Part shown: positions 50,700-62,466 of the stretch, in pieces
How the letters are laid out: every line of letters starts with the position of its first letter
Position numbering within the stretch: position 1 is the stretch's first letter
Assembly (NCBI GenBank): GCA_025266875.1
Contig: JALLLT010000045.1
Span: 248,001 to 312,000, forward strand
Direction of reading: 5' to 3'
DNA from: Fennellomyces sp. T-0311
Taxonomy: Eukaryota; Mucoromycota; Mucoromycetes; Mucorales; Lichtheimiaceae
DNA: 64,000 nt
The notes under the pieces: generated by a model
Database searches by the model: none
What the model saw: only the letters and a program-made list of their open reading frames with translations
Told to the model about the DNA's origin: nothing
Program-made: the position numbers and the translations under genes

Positions 50700-52869
50700 A
50701 CTTGTAGAGAGTGAGGCTAAGCATACTTTTATATTTCATCTACTAAAAGAGGAGACTATTATGGCGTTACTCTATCAAAAACCCACCAGTCTTAAAATAA
50801 TGTATCAAGAAGGAATCCCAGGTACTTAGTAAAAAGACCTTCGCACGAAAGTGAGGAGAAGATCTACAAACATTCGAGTCGCGGGAGCTAGTTCTCTGGT
50901 ATCCCCGCGCATACACCTCATCATAATCCCACCACCTGGTCTACTCTAGTTATAGTATATGTATTTATTCCATTTTCTCATAAAACATATTATACTCGCG
51001 TTCGAACATATCATGTACGTTTACAATTTGCATCATATGACATTTGGTCATTACCGCTAGCTCGAGAGGTGGAACGTCAAACTCAAAAACTTTATCATGT
51101 ATCACTTGCACACAATTCTTTAGAGGTTAATGTGCGTACTGGTCATGCTTACGTATCGGTCTGTATATATACCTGATTCAAATTGCTGCGATTAGGTTGA
51201 GATAACAACTAGCTTTTGCTTTCGGCCTTGTCCATCTCATCAGTTGTATATGCAACTTTCACTGATTTGACTTCCGATGTACTTTTCCATCCATGCTTCT
51301 ATTACTTTTCCCAGTCATTATAGGCGCTGTGTGCATCGGACAGTATGTTTGCCGTCAGTTCAGTTATGAAACTTAAATCAGCGACATAATAAAAGCCATA
51401 AATTATTATTCGATGTTCATGACAGCCATATGTGATAACAATTAGCTTAAATCATTTGTTTGTGAGCACTAGTAATAGTAAAAGTGTTGCATGTAGTAGC
51501 CACCAGCCTATTGCTTCAGCGACGGAGGGATAGTGCATAAAATGCTGAGTTGGAACATGACTAGCTGCATTAAAAAAAGGTTTGGCAGTCAGTCATAAAG
51601 GTTCACAATCGAAAGTAACCATATTGGCTACAGTAAGCATATTATTAAAGTAGTGTATCCTTTACTCGATTATCATAACGTGATCTATGATGCTAGCATT
51701 ATTTGACGAAATGAAATAGCCAATCACTGCTTACCTAGCAACAGCCTTAGTAAGAACATGAATACTTAAGGTGATGTCGCTACTGAGTACATGTCCCTAG
51801 CCACCATTTGAGTAACCATTCAAAATGTACAGTCGAAATGTTTCCGAGCGCTTTTCATGTGCATGAAGTTAAGTCGATTAAGCCAAAGTACATAGTATTT
51901 AAAGAGACAAAGCATATTAGAGAAAAGCGAACGAGGGGTGAAACTTTAGATGCAATAACGTACTGCTAACGGCGTCGTTTAATTTCAACATTACATGATA
52001 ATTGGCTATTGCTTGAGTTATCTTGCTCTTCTATTGGATATTATGGGATGTCATAAACCAGAAATCTCTCCTTATATGTTCAATAAACTTGACAAAATGG
52101 TGTTGTACCAGGTCCACTGTGATACTGGGTAAGTTTGTATCGACGAGACCGGTAGTTCTGCAACGAACTCAATCTGTCTAGTCTCGTAATATGCGTTGCT
52201 CGTATATGTAGGCGCCGATGGTGGAGCGATCATGTAGAACTGGTCGAGGAATTACGTTTCACTCAACTCATGGAGTGTTCCATATGGCAAATGGTGAAGG
52301 TTTCCGCGTTTCAGTTGCTGTAATGTAGTTTTATCCTTAAGATAATAAGGTTCTTCGTAATCTTTTGTTCTTCCTCCACAGATATGTGGGTAAAGTCGAA
52401 GCCAATTTCACAGACCCTCTTATAGTTGGTATGTCCGCAATAAAGTTAAGCACTCCACATTTGAATATGATGAATGTATTGTTAGAATTGGGAGTTGGTA
52501 TATCCTTTCAAGTTTCGATGAAAGCGCGACCATGCGTTTCAGATTGTGTGCCGCCTTGTTACCACTAGAATTTGGTTGCATGTATGCTGGCTTCCATTCA
52601 TTATACATTTGTTGTATCCAACATGAACATACTCACTGAGCGTTGTCTCGGAACGGTTATTTCCCACTTTCTTTTTCGGTTAAACTCATTCATGAAGACA
52701 TATCTTCCATATCCGGAATATTGTTATAGACAGTATTATGAACGCGTGTCAACAGCCCTCATCTAGATTATCATTATCCCTTATGAACCGGCTCCATAAC
52801 GATAGACACCACCCGTTTCTCACTAACTCCCCAACCTGACATATTTAATAGAGACAGGTATAATAAGGA
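50700..52869. other. AT-rich intergenic DNA, no gene supported
   Basis: About 2.2 kb with scattered short open frames only (longest ~67 codons near 52365-52568). Probably old, unrecognisable repeat debris. Confidence 0.4.
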
Positions 52870-53255
52870 TCGTCACGTTTCGACATACACCATCATCCAT
52901 CGTTACATGTTTTTCCTTGGTCCTTGTTCATATCCATTGTTATTGCGACATCAAGAACCGTACAGTTATCGATTGTCTTACTTGTTTGCGTGTGTAACGT
53001 TGATCTGGCTTTACCAATCGTACAGGGCAACTCTGTTAACCAAGGCTCTGTATGACCTTCGGCCTCATTAACATTAGACAGGAAGGTCATTAGAAACTCG
53101 GCGATAACATAGATCTTTAGACTACTAGACAAAAGTATTCATCTTCCCCGTTCCGACTCATCATTATTATAAATAGAGAGTAGTATTTCTCCATGAAACA
53201 TAAGCTTATTTTTGATCTCATCATTCGAAAGCCCTTCTTATTAAGCGATACCACA
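52870..53255 (-). mobile_element. Diverged LTR copy, minus orientation
   Basis: Read on the minus strand from 53255 it begins TGTGGTATCG and follows the LTR at 49092 with many substitutions: AAATAAGC, then TAATGATGAGTCGGAACGG, GTTATCGCCGA and TAATGACC appear in the same order. The far end is degraded near 52870 and no target duplication is clear. Confidence 0.7.
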
Positions 53256-53744
53256 AGGATATGACCTTAAATAACATCGGTAATAGGAAGTCCCATTTAC
53301 AATAAGCATTTAATATAAATAGAGTGAGCTCTTTATCAATACACTACAGTTTTCTGAGTCTCGTTGACTTCTATTATCCCTGTTTGGTACTCGCTACTTC
53401 GCTCTTCTCTCATTTTGCATTTCTCTTCTTAGACAAGTCGTTTATGATACCTCTTTGTTGTGCTGTAGCAGAATATTGCTCACAACACGTTCATCCCTTT
53501 TAGACCCCAGCATAACTCACATACATTCATCTCGTTGCCCATATTACTTACATCATAGTCATTCTACACATTATTACAGATAGCACTTTATTAGCCAGAA
53601 CATATAAATATCTCTATAGAAAAATAAAATTATCTATCTACTTCCCTCTCAAACCTCTTTTCTGTTATTGACCTCGGATCTATCCACCAAAAAGTGACAT
53701 AACACTAGTTATAACAACAGCTATCATGTATATTTTTAGAATAA

Positions 53745-53930
53745 ATGGTTACATCTGCTGCAACACAGTGCAGCCTTTTAAAAGGCTGCCTGTGCACACA
53801 AAACAAAACTTTAGCTTTGGTCTGGCAAACATCTGCTCTCGTAATCAGCTATGAGATAGGCCGCTACGCGGCGCAAAAGCTATTACGACACAAAAAAAAA
53901 AAACGAGGAGCAGACAGGCAAGAAAAAGTA
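53745..53930. other. Palindrome-rich segment ending in A-run beside the tRNA gene
   Basis: It has a perfect 20-bp palindrome at 53770-53789 (GCAGCCTTTT and its complement), extended by CACAG/CTGTG with a one-base bulge, a second hairpin GCCGC-TAC-GCGGC at 53860-53872, and an A12 run at 53892-53903. It may be a small retroposed or structured RNA sequence; no gene is claimed. Confidence 0.3.
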
Positions 53931-53960
53931 TTTTATCTCTTTAAAGAGATTATTTTTAAG

Positions 53961-54032
53961 AGGTCTCGCCGAGAGTCGAACTCGGATAGTGAGATTCAGA
54001 GTCTCATATGCTAACCATTACATCACGAAACC
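53961..54032 (-). tRNA. tRNA-Gln (anticodon CUG)
   Basis: The 72-nt minus-strand sequence folds as a full cloverleaf: 7-bp acceptor stem (GGTTTCG with CGAGACC, one G-U), D arm with TAATGGTTAG loop, anticodon arm TGAGA/CTCTGAA/TCTCA giving anticodon CTG (reads CAG, Gln), and T arm CCGAG-TTCGACT-CTCGG containing the B box. There is no intron and no encoded CCA. A T5 run, a Pol III stop signal, lies about 34 bases downstream on the minus strand (A5 at 53923-53927). Confidence 0.96.
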
Positions 54033-54603
54033 TTGTTGTTTCGTTTAAGCAGGTTATGCATTTGGAGCCCAAATAGTAATCACGTGACCTTAATAGCCTA
54101 TATTAATATTAATATTTAGCTAATAGTTCATTTAATATTACTTAGGATCGCCGTTCTTAAGTATAGTGACAATTACATTCCTTTTTCCCACATACTTCTT
54201 TACTATGCGTATTTCTAATTACATTTTTATATTTATAGTATAAAGATATGGAAAAAAAGATATACTCTCCTTTTTATCTAGTGTGATATTCAACAATAAG
54301 AAGAGGCAGGTAAGTGACGAGACTCAAGTAATGACTGATTTATTTCATATGTTGAATCATCACTTTAAATAATAAAAGCTTATTCTCGAGGGGTTGGATC
54401 ATTGACATGGTTGTAAGGCACAAGAACCGCTGTGGTAACTAGGGTTATGTGGGTTTTACTAAGATAGGCAAGGTTATTATGATGAACGCATGTCAAGACA
54501 GGGATGTGGCTGTAGATCGGAAAATTAAAGTAACCTGTTGTCAATAAGCAAACAAGGGTAAATGATGCATAAGCCATAATCATGTTGTGGATACAACATC
54601 TAG
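54033..54603. other. AT-rich flank of the Harbinger element
   Basis: No gene supported. Confidence 0.4.
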
Positions 54604-54805
54604 TAAGAGCACCCACAGCGGTGACTTTAAAAAATTGACTACAAATTCGGGATTAAAGTCAGACTTTAACGCGTTACAGCTCAATTTCTACAGCCGTAGC
54701 TTTAAACAAAGACTTTAACAAAGACTTCAACTTACACGTCATACACTTGAATAAAGTACCCAGTGCTGAAGAAATAAAAAAATTCTTTCTCTCGCAACAT
54801 TTAAA

Positions 54806-56165
54806 ATGAACAACCAAGAACTTTCGCGATTCATCGTCAACAACATCGTACTGCAAAGCTCCATGTTGATTGAAACAAGACGAGCCCATTACGAGGAGGA
54901 AGACCGCGACGTGGCCCGTGTTAAAACACGCACACCAAGGCACCCGACGAAGCGACGCAAAGTGATCCATCGTAACAGGCCACTTTTTGAAAGGATTCTC
55001 ATGGAAGACTACTTCGCCCCCAATCCGCGCTACGATGCAGTATTCTTTCGAAGGCGTTTTCGTATGGGACGCATGCTTTTCATTACCATTATGCGCGAAC
55101 TGGAAAGCAAGTACGAATATTTTCAGCAAAGACCTGATGCTACGGGGACATTGTCCTTCCACCCATATGCAAAAGGAACCGCAGCAATGCGCATGTTAGC
55201 GTATGGTGGGCCAGCCGATGCCACTGACAAATACTTGAAGATGGGTGCGTCTACGGCATCAGAATCACTCCAGCACTTTTGCGCTGGTGTTATTGAGTGC
55301 TTCGGTGCTAAGTATCTTCGATCGCCAAACGAAGATGACCTGAAAGCACTGCTCGCAGTTAATGAGCAACGAGGTTTCCCTGGAATGCTCGGGTCACTCG
55401 ATTGTATGCATTGGGAATGGAAAAACTGCCCAAAAGGCTGGGAGGGTATGTATTCTGGGAAAGCAAAGAAGCCCACTGTTATTTTGGAAGCTGTTGCCAC
55501 CCATGATCTTTGGATATGGCATTCCTTTTTCGGTGTTCCTGGTTCCTGCAATGACATCAATGTCTTGCATAAATCTCCTCTCTTTGACGATGTGTTGCAC
55601 AACCGTGCACCATCTGTTCACTACACCATCAATGGCCATGAGTACACTAAAGGGTATTATCTAGCCGATGGCATCTACCCTTCGTGGTCGACCCTGGTGA
55701 AAACAATCCCGGCACCTCAGGGAGAGAAAGAAGAGGTAACCATTCATCTTGTACTTGACCTATACAAGGAATCTAAATCACAATTATATACAGTATTTTG
55801 CCAAGAGGCAAGAGTCTGTCCGCAAGGATATCGAGCGTGCCTTTGGTGTTTTACAGGCGCGCTTTAACATTGTTCGGCAGCCTGCACGTGTATGGAGCAA
55901 GGCGATTCTAGCAAACATCATGAAAACGTGCATAATTTTGCATAACATGATTGTTGAGAACGAGCGTACAAAATACCCGAGTCGTATAGCTGTCGAGGAA
56001 GACTATGATTCCAACGAAACCTACTCTGTTATGCCGTCTTACGAACGTGGAGGACCGTGCACAGACTATATGTACCAATCTCGCCTGAAAGAAGTACATG
56101 ATGAGCATATGCATATACGCTTACGCAAGGACCTTGTAGAACATTTATCAAAAGAGTATGAGTAA
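54806..56165 (+). CDS. PIF/Harbinger transposase (DDE superfamily)
   Basis: Exons 54806-55735 and 55794-56165 join in phase 0 into about 433 residues; the 58-nt intron runs GTAACC...ATACAG. The N-terminal third is basic, followed by the HARBI1-type nuclease fold. Catalytic residues: first Asp in GSLDCMHWEWKNCP, second Asp in YYLADGIYPSWS, Glu in RKDIERAFGVLQARF. LEAVATHDLWIWHSFFGVPG and SCNDINVL are conserved blocks of the family. No stop or frameshift interrupts it, so it may be functional. The sequence is close to the plant and oomycete ALP1-like group by motif. It acts with the SANT-like partner on the TIRs. Confidence 0.95.
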
Positions 56166-56190
56166 TTTAAAGATAAAAATATATTTTTTA

Positions 56191-57138
56191 TTATTCGTGG
56201 TCCTGTTGCTGTCGTTGCTGTTGCTGTTGTTGCTGCTCTTCCTGCAAGATGTAATCAGCTTGCTGGCGCTCAACCCAACGACGCGCTTGCTCTGTCATCT
56301 TGCTGACATCAGCAAACATAATCTCGCGGGCCATCTGCTTCTTCTGCAGCTCGACCAACTCTTGTGCTGCAGCAGCGCTTTTCTGCAAAGCAGCGGTTTG
56401 CTGAGCCTCCAGCTCCTCGCGTTTCTTGGCGCGGATCTGCGCTTCCTCGTCATCGTCATCATCACCCCGGCTTCGCTTCTTGTTAAGACGAGCGGCTTTG
56501 GCTTTTTTTTGGCCGATTGGCCGTTCTTCCTCGTCTGCAGGGTCGGACGCCTCGTCGCTCTTCGTGTTGACGATGGTCATCCACTTCTGCTCGTTGCGCA
56601 AGATTTCCCAGCAATGCTTCAGCTTGAAAGCCTTGGAGCCCACCCAGTTTTCTGGAAGGTTTACTGGGAAAAGCTTACAGGCACGAGCATACTACATGAG
56701 TTGGACTTTAGCTATGTATACAATAACTGGTCTTCAATGACTTATTACTTTCTGATCCTCGTTTTCATTGCTGCCACTAGGTGTATCACGGATGACACTG
56801 TCCCAGCAGCCCGAGAATCTTGAGACGAATCTCTGGATAAGGCCCCAACGGTTTTTAAGGGCTCTCTGGTCGCGCCCCTTTGGGTTGCCGTTTACGTTGA
56901 ACTTATCCAGAATTTGCTTCCAGAAGGTGATGGCCTTTTGGTCAGTCCCAGTCTCACTGTTTTTGGAGGCAAGAAGCCACGCGTTGACCAAACTTTTGTC
57001 TTCTTCTTCTTCCCAAAGAATATGAGACTTTCGCTCATTGCCATTGTCACTGGAATCTGGAACATTGTCCGAGATGGTGACAGTAGCGGGGGTGGTCATG
57101 TTGGAAGAGGTGGTCGCAGAAGTAGTAGGAGTGTTCAT
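56191..57138 (-). CDS. Harbinger-associated Myb/SANT-like DNA-binding protein
   Basis: Reads from MNTPTTSATTSSNM at 57138 to QQQDHE-stop at 56191, with one intron near 56741-56664; the best in-phase join is ...ATA A | TA AAC..., giving about 289 residues, but the exact splice is uncertain. After a Thr/Ser-rich start comes the Myb/SANT (trihelix) domain: WEEEEDKSLVNAWLLAS, AITFWKQILDKFNVNG and RALKNRWGLIQRFVSRFSGC. Exon 2 starts with FKLKHCWEILRNEQKW, the block linking to the C-terminal NAM-associated-type region, then a basic patch (KKAKAARLNKKRSRG), acidic run and long coiled coil ending in Gln repeats. In this superfamily the protein binds element ends and helps import the transposase. It is convergent with the transposase gene, 25 bp apart. 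Confidence 0.9.
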
Positions 57139-57347
57139 TTTGTTTCTGAAGTTAAATAAAGAGAAGCAAGAATTTTTTTTAAAGACTCTAAAAAATTGTC
57201 TTCAACGTTAAAGACTTTTGCTAAAAATTTAAAGACTCAATATTACAGCTCTTCTTTACAGTCGACCGTTGTACACTGGCGACTTTAAAAAGTCTGACTT
57301 TAATTTAAAGATTTTGGGATTTAAAGTCACCGCTGTGGGTGCTCTAA

Positions 57348-60330
57348 GTACTTTACTTAGTAGAGCTTTAAATATAGGCAGGCAGGTCTGTGGACCGCCC
57401 GTTTTAGCCTGGAATTTTTGAGCATCAGGCCAGGAAAGCTGTATATAGATGGGTGCCTAAATGGGTATAGTCCTATATAGTGGCCTGCCTGTTAGACTAC
57501 TGGTCCAACTGAGTACCCAAATGTGAAGCATGTATATATATTCTTTATGAAACGTCCATCTAAATGAGGCCCTTGTTATATATGTAATTTGATTCTATTA
57601 AAACCGAGTATTGCAAATAAAGATTAATCAACTGGGCAAACATATGACAGTACCTGAACAATACATTAACAGCCTTCCAGCTTGACTAGATCTTCTAAAA
57701 AGTCTAGAAACATTGCCATGTCAGCTATATGATATGGCATCCTCTAGACCATAGCTATTGATTATAAGTTTTATCTTGAGCAATATAAATAGAGAGAACC
57801 ATTAACATAATAAAGACATATTTGATTCTCACAGAACTTACTGTTTTTCTCGATCTATTCTCTCTTACCACATCTAGTTACATAATGATTGATGTTGATG
57901 GGCCAAGTTGCGACAATGAAAAGCTGCTATGTCAATTAGCACTATTCAAGCTGCCTGCAGCATGCTAATCTACAAATGTCTTAGAACTTGGATAGGATTG
58001 GCATTAGTGTGAAAGGGCTATGTGCTTAAGCAAAGATAATTTCCAGCTGGCATTGTGTAAGAAGAAGTAAAACACAAAGATAAAGTGGGTCAGTATAATG
58101 ATAGCTTTATTACACGAAAAAAAGGATAACAATAGTGATTGAAAAGTGCCTCGACCATACAGACACTTTATTACCGAGAAAACCAACCTTTGGCTTACTA
58201 AATGTGGTGCTTCGCGGAAACCATCAGATAAAGAAAAAAGAGCTACGACAAGCATCCTTCATCTTAAGTTGTGCGCTTGAAAAAGTATACCTATTTGAAA
58301 AACAATAAGGGTGGCTGTATATGCACCATTACAGTATGTACGCAGCCACCCTCTTTTGATTAGAATGCACAATGTCGAAATGGAAGGGAGTGCTGGTAAA
58401 ACAAAGCTGAGTCATATGGTAAAATTGAGCTGTATGGAAAATAAATGTGGTTGAGTAGTACATACTGTATGTGGTGATTAAAAAATTCGTTCTGAAGCAA
58501 TATGGTTGACCTGAATTCCATTTGACGGGCATCGAGAGAAAAAACGTTGCTGAAAAAATGCAAAGCAGGATGCATTCCTACGCCATTTGCGATGTCGAAT
58601 TGCTGGTTTGTCTCACTGCGTCGCTTTGGCTTTTTGTACTTCTTGGTCTTCCTTTGTTGCTTGCAGAAGTTCTGCTGTTTCAAAAAAGTGTGTGCAAGAT
58701 AGCGATTACATGATCCAATATAATAAAGACGATTTTTGCCCAAACATTATATACGATAACACAAGGTAGAACCCCATTTCACTTCTACATTAGTCATTGC
58801 TGCATTAAGATCGTTTACATTGTAGATTTCATCGGGCGGGCCACTTTAATTTGGGCTCTTGTAATTTCAGGTTTGGGCAAAAGACATGGCCCGTTTAGAG
58901 CCCTACTTTCTTAAGCTGCAAGGCAAATAGTAAAGATGCTATATTATTCGGTCATGGTTTCTTCCGACGCATCTTTCTGTAGCAAAAGCAGGCAGTATGC
59001 TTTCAGTTATATGGCATCCAGCATTTCTGCCAATCGCTTTGCATGAATATTACCACTAGTACAGAATCTGGATAGCCCACTGTGGTGAAACAACCACAGA
59101 TGATACTAATAGAAGATATCTCCTATCGGATAACACATATCGGTTCAACATCATCACGAAGTGTACTTACGTAGTAACTTGTCTACACGGATTAAGGATT
59201 ACACCGTATGAACGAATGAGATAAACTCAACAGGACATGGAATTGACTTCAATATAGCAATGCAGTCATTACACTGCATGGCGGATGTCAAAGACATCCT
59301 CAAATCCGCATGATCAGAACAAAGGAAAGGATCCTATACGTCCTCTATCCATTCAGGCAATTCTGAAGACGAAACACTATCTAAACTGCCATCGCTAATT
59401 CAATACACAAAAAGATATAAAAGCATAGAGCGTTGCATTCAATAAAGCATATCCGAAACTTCAAAGATACTTTTATAAGTCTCTTTTCATTCTTTGTACC
59501 GTTGATTCACTTCACCCACGATTATTAATATGTATCTATAATATAATAGACAACTCCCGAAAAATAGCCAGAAATTATTAGTAAAAAACCTTCCTATTAT
59601 GGAATGCTCTTGTCGGTGTGAGCCTGGAGTGGAAAAATGAAACATAGCCTATGCTTACGCTGTAGATTCGCTTTGTCGTATCAATATCGTTGCATCAGTT
59701 CAATTAGAAATACTCTACCAATGGGCTCATAATCGATGCCTGTATGCGTGTGCAATCACTGTATGCAATCACTGATGTTGGTGATAAGGCTCTTTGCGTT
59801 ATGGACTCGCTTAGCGGTATCAATGTCAACATATCTGTCGTTCGGTGTTTAACTTTTGTGAGTGAAATGTAGCCTATCCTTTCATTCCGGATAAAAGAAT
59901 TCCATAGCAAAAGCCGGTTAGACTTCTTTGGCGACGTTCCTAGGCCATTGTTTCGCAGGTCTATGTTAAATTTTGCTGATACACTTTATAGAACATATCA
60001 CCAACCGGAAATATAAAAAAGATCCTTCATCTGCATTAAATGCCTTCTTAAATAACCTCTATTTTACGGCCTTGCTAGGACTGAAAGTGTCCTTGAGACA
60101 GTAGCACTTGAGATCTCGGATACAAATGTGCATGTCGATAGTGTAAGATCTTATAATTCAGTACTTCAACTGTGCTGATGTTAACAAGAAGCAGGAAATG
60201 AGTTTTGTTAATGCTTTCAATCTTGGTATCCGCGGCCGTAACTGCAGAGGCAGGCTATGCATTCGCTATGAATTCCCAGGCTGACTTCAGTTAGCTCTCC
60301 TAGCATCTGCACCTAAAAATGGAGATCAGG
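57348..60330. other. AT-rich repeat debris, no gene supported
   Basis: About 3 kb with short open frames only. The minus-strand segment around 58500-58740 (KQQRKTKKYKKPKRRSETNQ) is protein-like but basic, short and without splice context; it may be a relic. A small tandem GCAATCACTGTAT repeat lies at 59753-59773. Confidence 0.4.
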
Positions 60331-60339
60331 GTAGAAGTT

Positions 60340-61028
60340 GTCCCAGAAGCACCCCACATCGACAAACCAGTATCATGATGAATTTGCTGTTTTTGATAAT
60401 GAATGCAGAGTGTGTTGCATGTTGTGCGCGCGTTTTATCCTAAGAAAACAGTCGCAAAAATCAAGAAGAACCAGGTCAAATTTATTATGTTTGTTGTTTC
60501 TAGCCATTGCCAAATTCTGCCCTGGCTTAACCACTTCCCAACCTGCTGAATGACCCAGATTCCATATGTAATCAACTTTTTAATGACATTCGCAAGTACA
60601 ATTCTGTCTTTATTCTTGCTTCATTGGCTGCCACCGTCGTTAATAATTATATATGCGTTCTGTATTCAAAGCAGGATCTACCATTGCACTGGATATCTAC
60701 TCCCCTAAGGGAATATGTACTCCCCTCTCCTCAAGTTTTCGCACTGATAGCTATTTATGATTTTGTTAAATGGCATGTCAATAGACAAAGTGAAGTTAGT
60801 TACAATCAAAACGTGGAGGTTAACATTGCTTTTAGGATTAATATCGTCTGACTCTTCTCCTCTTGCAGGGCATGAACGATACTGTGAATTTTCATGTTGC
60901 GACTTCTCGAAAAGCTGTCGACTACCTACGTGAGAACCGTGCTGTGAATTTGTCTATCCAAACATCTGGTGACTTGCATCATGGTCATCAGTACACTGCA
61001 TCAACTGCTGATAATGTAGCTGTATTAT
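60340..61028 (+). pseudogene. Helitron replicase fossil (N-terminal region)
   Basis: Three shifting frames carry the order typical of the region before the Helitron-like N-terminal domain: a Cys pair block (ECRVCCMLCARF, near 60400), then LPNLLNDPDSICNQLFNDIR and KYNSVFILASLAATV (about 60528-60650), then NDTVNFHVATSRKAVDYL and HGHQYTASTADNVAVLL (about 60870-61028). The blocks correspond to the CC-motif, the FxxxIRxYNxxFxFAS motif and the Y-x-A-P-T-x-x-E-V-A motif of Helitron proteins. Stops and frameshifts interrupt it, and the copy ends where an LTR begins. Homology is judged by eye. Confidence 0.55.
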
Positions 61029-61422
61029 TGCGGTATCGTTCAATTGGAAAGCTTCAAATGACGAGACCAAAAATAAGATAATGTTTTATTGAGAAAAACT
61101 ACTCTTTATTTATAATGATGATGAGTCGGGACGGAGAAGGTGAATGATCTTCTATCAGAGCCGAATCCATGTTATCGCCGTAATCCCTAATGATCATACT
61201 GCCTTATTACGAAGGAGCGGATAATCATGCAAAGACTGAGTTAACCTGAATAGTCCCTCTTGAAGTCTGAACCCAGATCAAGATCTCACTGACGCACAAG
61301 CCAGTGAACGAGCCAATAGGTAACCGTGCAGTTGTTGATGTCGAAATAAAGGAACGGATGCAACAAAGTCTGAGATGGAAAGGCATGTAGACAATGGATG
61401 GCTGGTATGTCAGGATACGACA
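61029..61422 (+). mobile_element. LTR copy abutting the Helitron fossil
   Basis: A 394-bp copy of the LTR at 49092, starting TGCGGTATCG and ending GGATACGACA, with high similarity along its length (for example TGATGATGAGTCGGGACGG and TTATCGCCGTAATCCCTAAT in both). Flanks do not match (ATTAT left, GGCTG right), so it lacks the 5-bp duplication and was probably rearranged after insertion. Confidence 0.85.
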
Positions 61423-61850
61423 GGCTGTTCTTCTCAGCACCTTTTCTTCAAGCGATAATGCGTAACGATGTCCTTTTTGCTAAATATGTCACTATAGCTC
61501 TACACTTTCTCGAAATGGCTTGCTTTTGTATCATATGAAGTGCATTTCAACTTAAGCGTGACTTTTAAAATTGTGAAACAAAGTACATCGTTAGCTTAAG
61601 GGTGGCCCGAATTTAACGCTTCGACACACCAACAGCAAATTCCAGATAAACTACGGATGAAGCATCACTTTATGACTCCCGCTAACCAGTCTGTTTTCTG
61701 AGACATAAAATGATACTGATGAAATCAACGTTGCCATATATCCCCTATGTAAATAATTTGTATACAGAACTATATATTTCTTAATAAAATGTATATCACT
61801 CAAGATACAAGATACAAGATATTGTAGAAGTTTCAATGAATGGGAAATAA
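61423..61850. other. Short AT-rich intergenic stretch
   Basis: No gene is seen. A three-unit GATACAA repeat lies at 61803-61820. Confidence 0.4.
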
Positions 61851-61970
61851 CAACAGGGGGTACAGGGGTCTCCCCGCCGGGGGTTTGGGGGCAGGCCCCC
61901 AACGAGCCGCTGGAAATGGAGCACGAAGGTGTTGACACGAAGCGTAGCGGAGGGGCTCAACCCCGGATGT
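61851..61970. repeat. GC-rich multi-hairpin element
   Basis: An isolated GC-rich block in AT-rich DNA with three hairpins: GGGG-TCT-CCCC (61865-61875), TTGGGGGC-AG-GCCCCCAA (61885-61902) and GGGG-CTCAA-CCCC (61952-61964), plus CGAAG/AGCG motifs between. The look is that of GC-rich double-hairpin elements or a short MITE. No terminal repeat or target duplication is established. Confidence 0.5.
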
Positions 61971-62466
61971 GCGTAATGGATTAAGGCTCGTGATGAGCTA
62001 ATAGTAACTTGCAGAAGGCTGAAGTACGATCGATATCAACTCCATATTTGCATAAACCTCTATAAGTTACAAAAGTTCCATTATGCGCTTCATTGTCACA
62101 CTGTTTGCTTTTGCTTCTCATGTGTGATAACAAGCTGTGGTCAATCTATTATGGCGATCTAAAGGTGTTGTGGAACTAGGTTGCTATAGATACGATGTAC
62201 ATACTGATAAAATATATTAATGCTGTGGATGGATGCTCAAGGTATCAGTTGTTGTCACAGATATAGCTCTTGCCAGTCAGCTATGGTTGTGCGTGAAGGA
62301 GAAAATATACTGGATGCCGATTTGCTGTTTACATATAAAGCCTAGATATGCTTCTAGAAAGTTATCTCGTAAATCTCTATAGCGTAGATCCATTCACAGT
62401 TAAATAAAGTGTGCAAATCGTGTTGATGAATATTATACGTAGAAAAAATATAATGTGAGCAGTATA
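61971..62466. other. 3' flank of the NFX1-type helicase gene
   Basis: No coding sequence supported. Confidence 0.4.

Larger units (their letters stand above)
54604..57347 (+). mobile_element. Complete PIF/Harbinger DNA transposon
   Basis: The element spans 54607-57344 (2738 bp). Its left end starts GAGCACCCACAGCGGTGAC and the right end is the exact reverse complement for 25 bp. TAA flanks both sides (54604-54606 and 57345-57347), the TWA-type 3-bp target duplication of the PIF/Harbinger superfamily. Subterminal regions are rich in AAAGTC / GACTTTAA motifs in both orientations, likely binding sites for the element's own proteins. Inside are two convergent genes, a DDE transposase (+) and a Myb/SANT-like DNA-binding protein (-), the standard autonomous pair. 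Confidence 0.95.

Noticed and set aside
53745..54014. 89-codon plus-strand open frame
   Set aside because: It runs through the palindromic segment and antisense through the tRNA-Gln gene, so it is not a protein gene.
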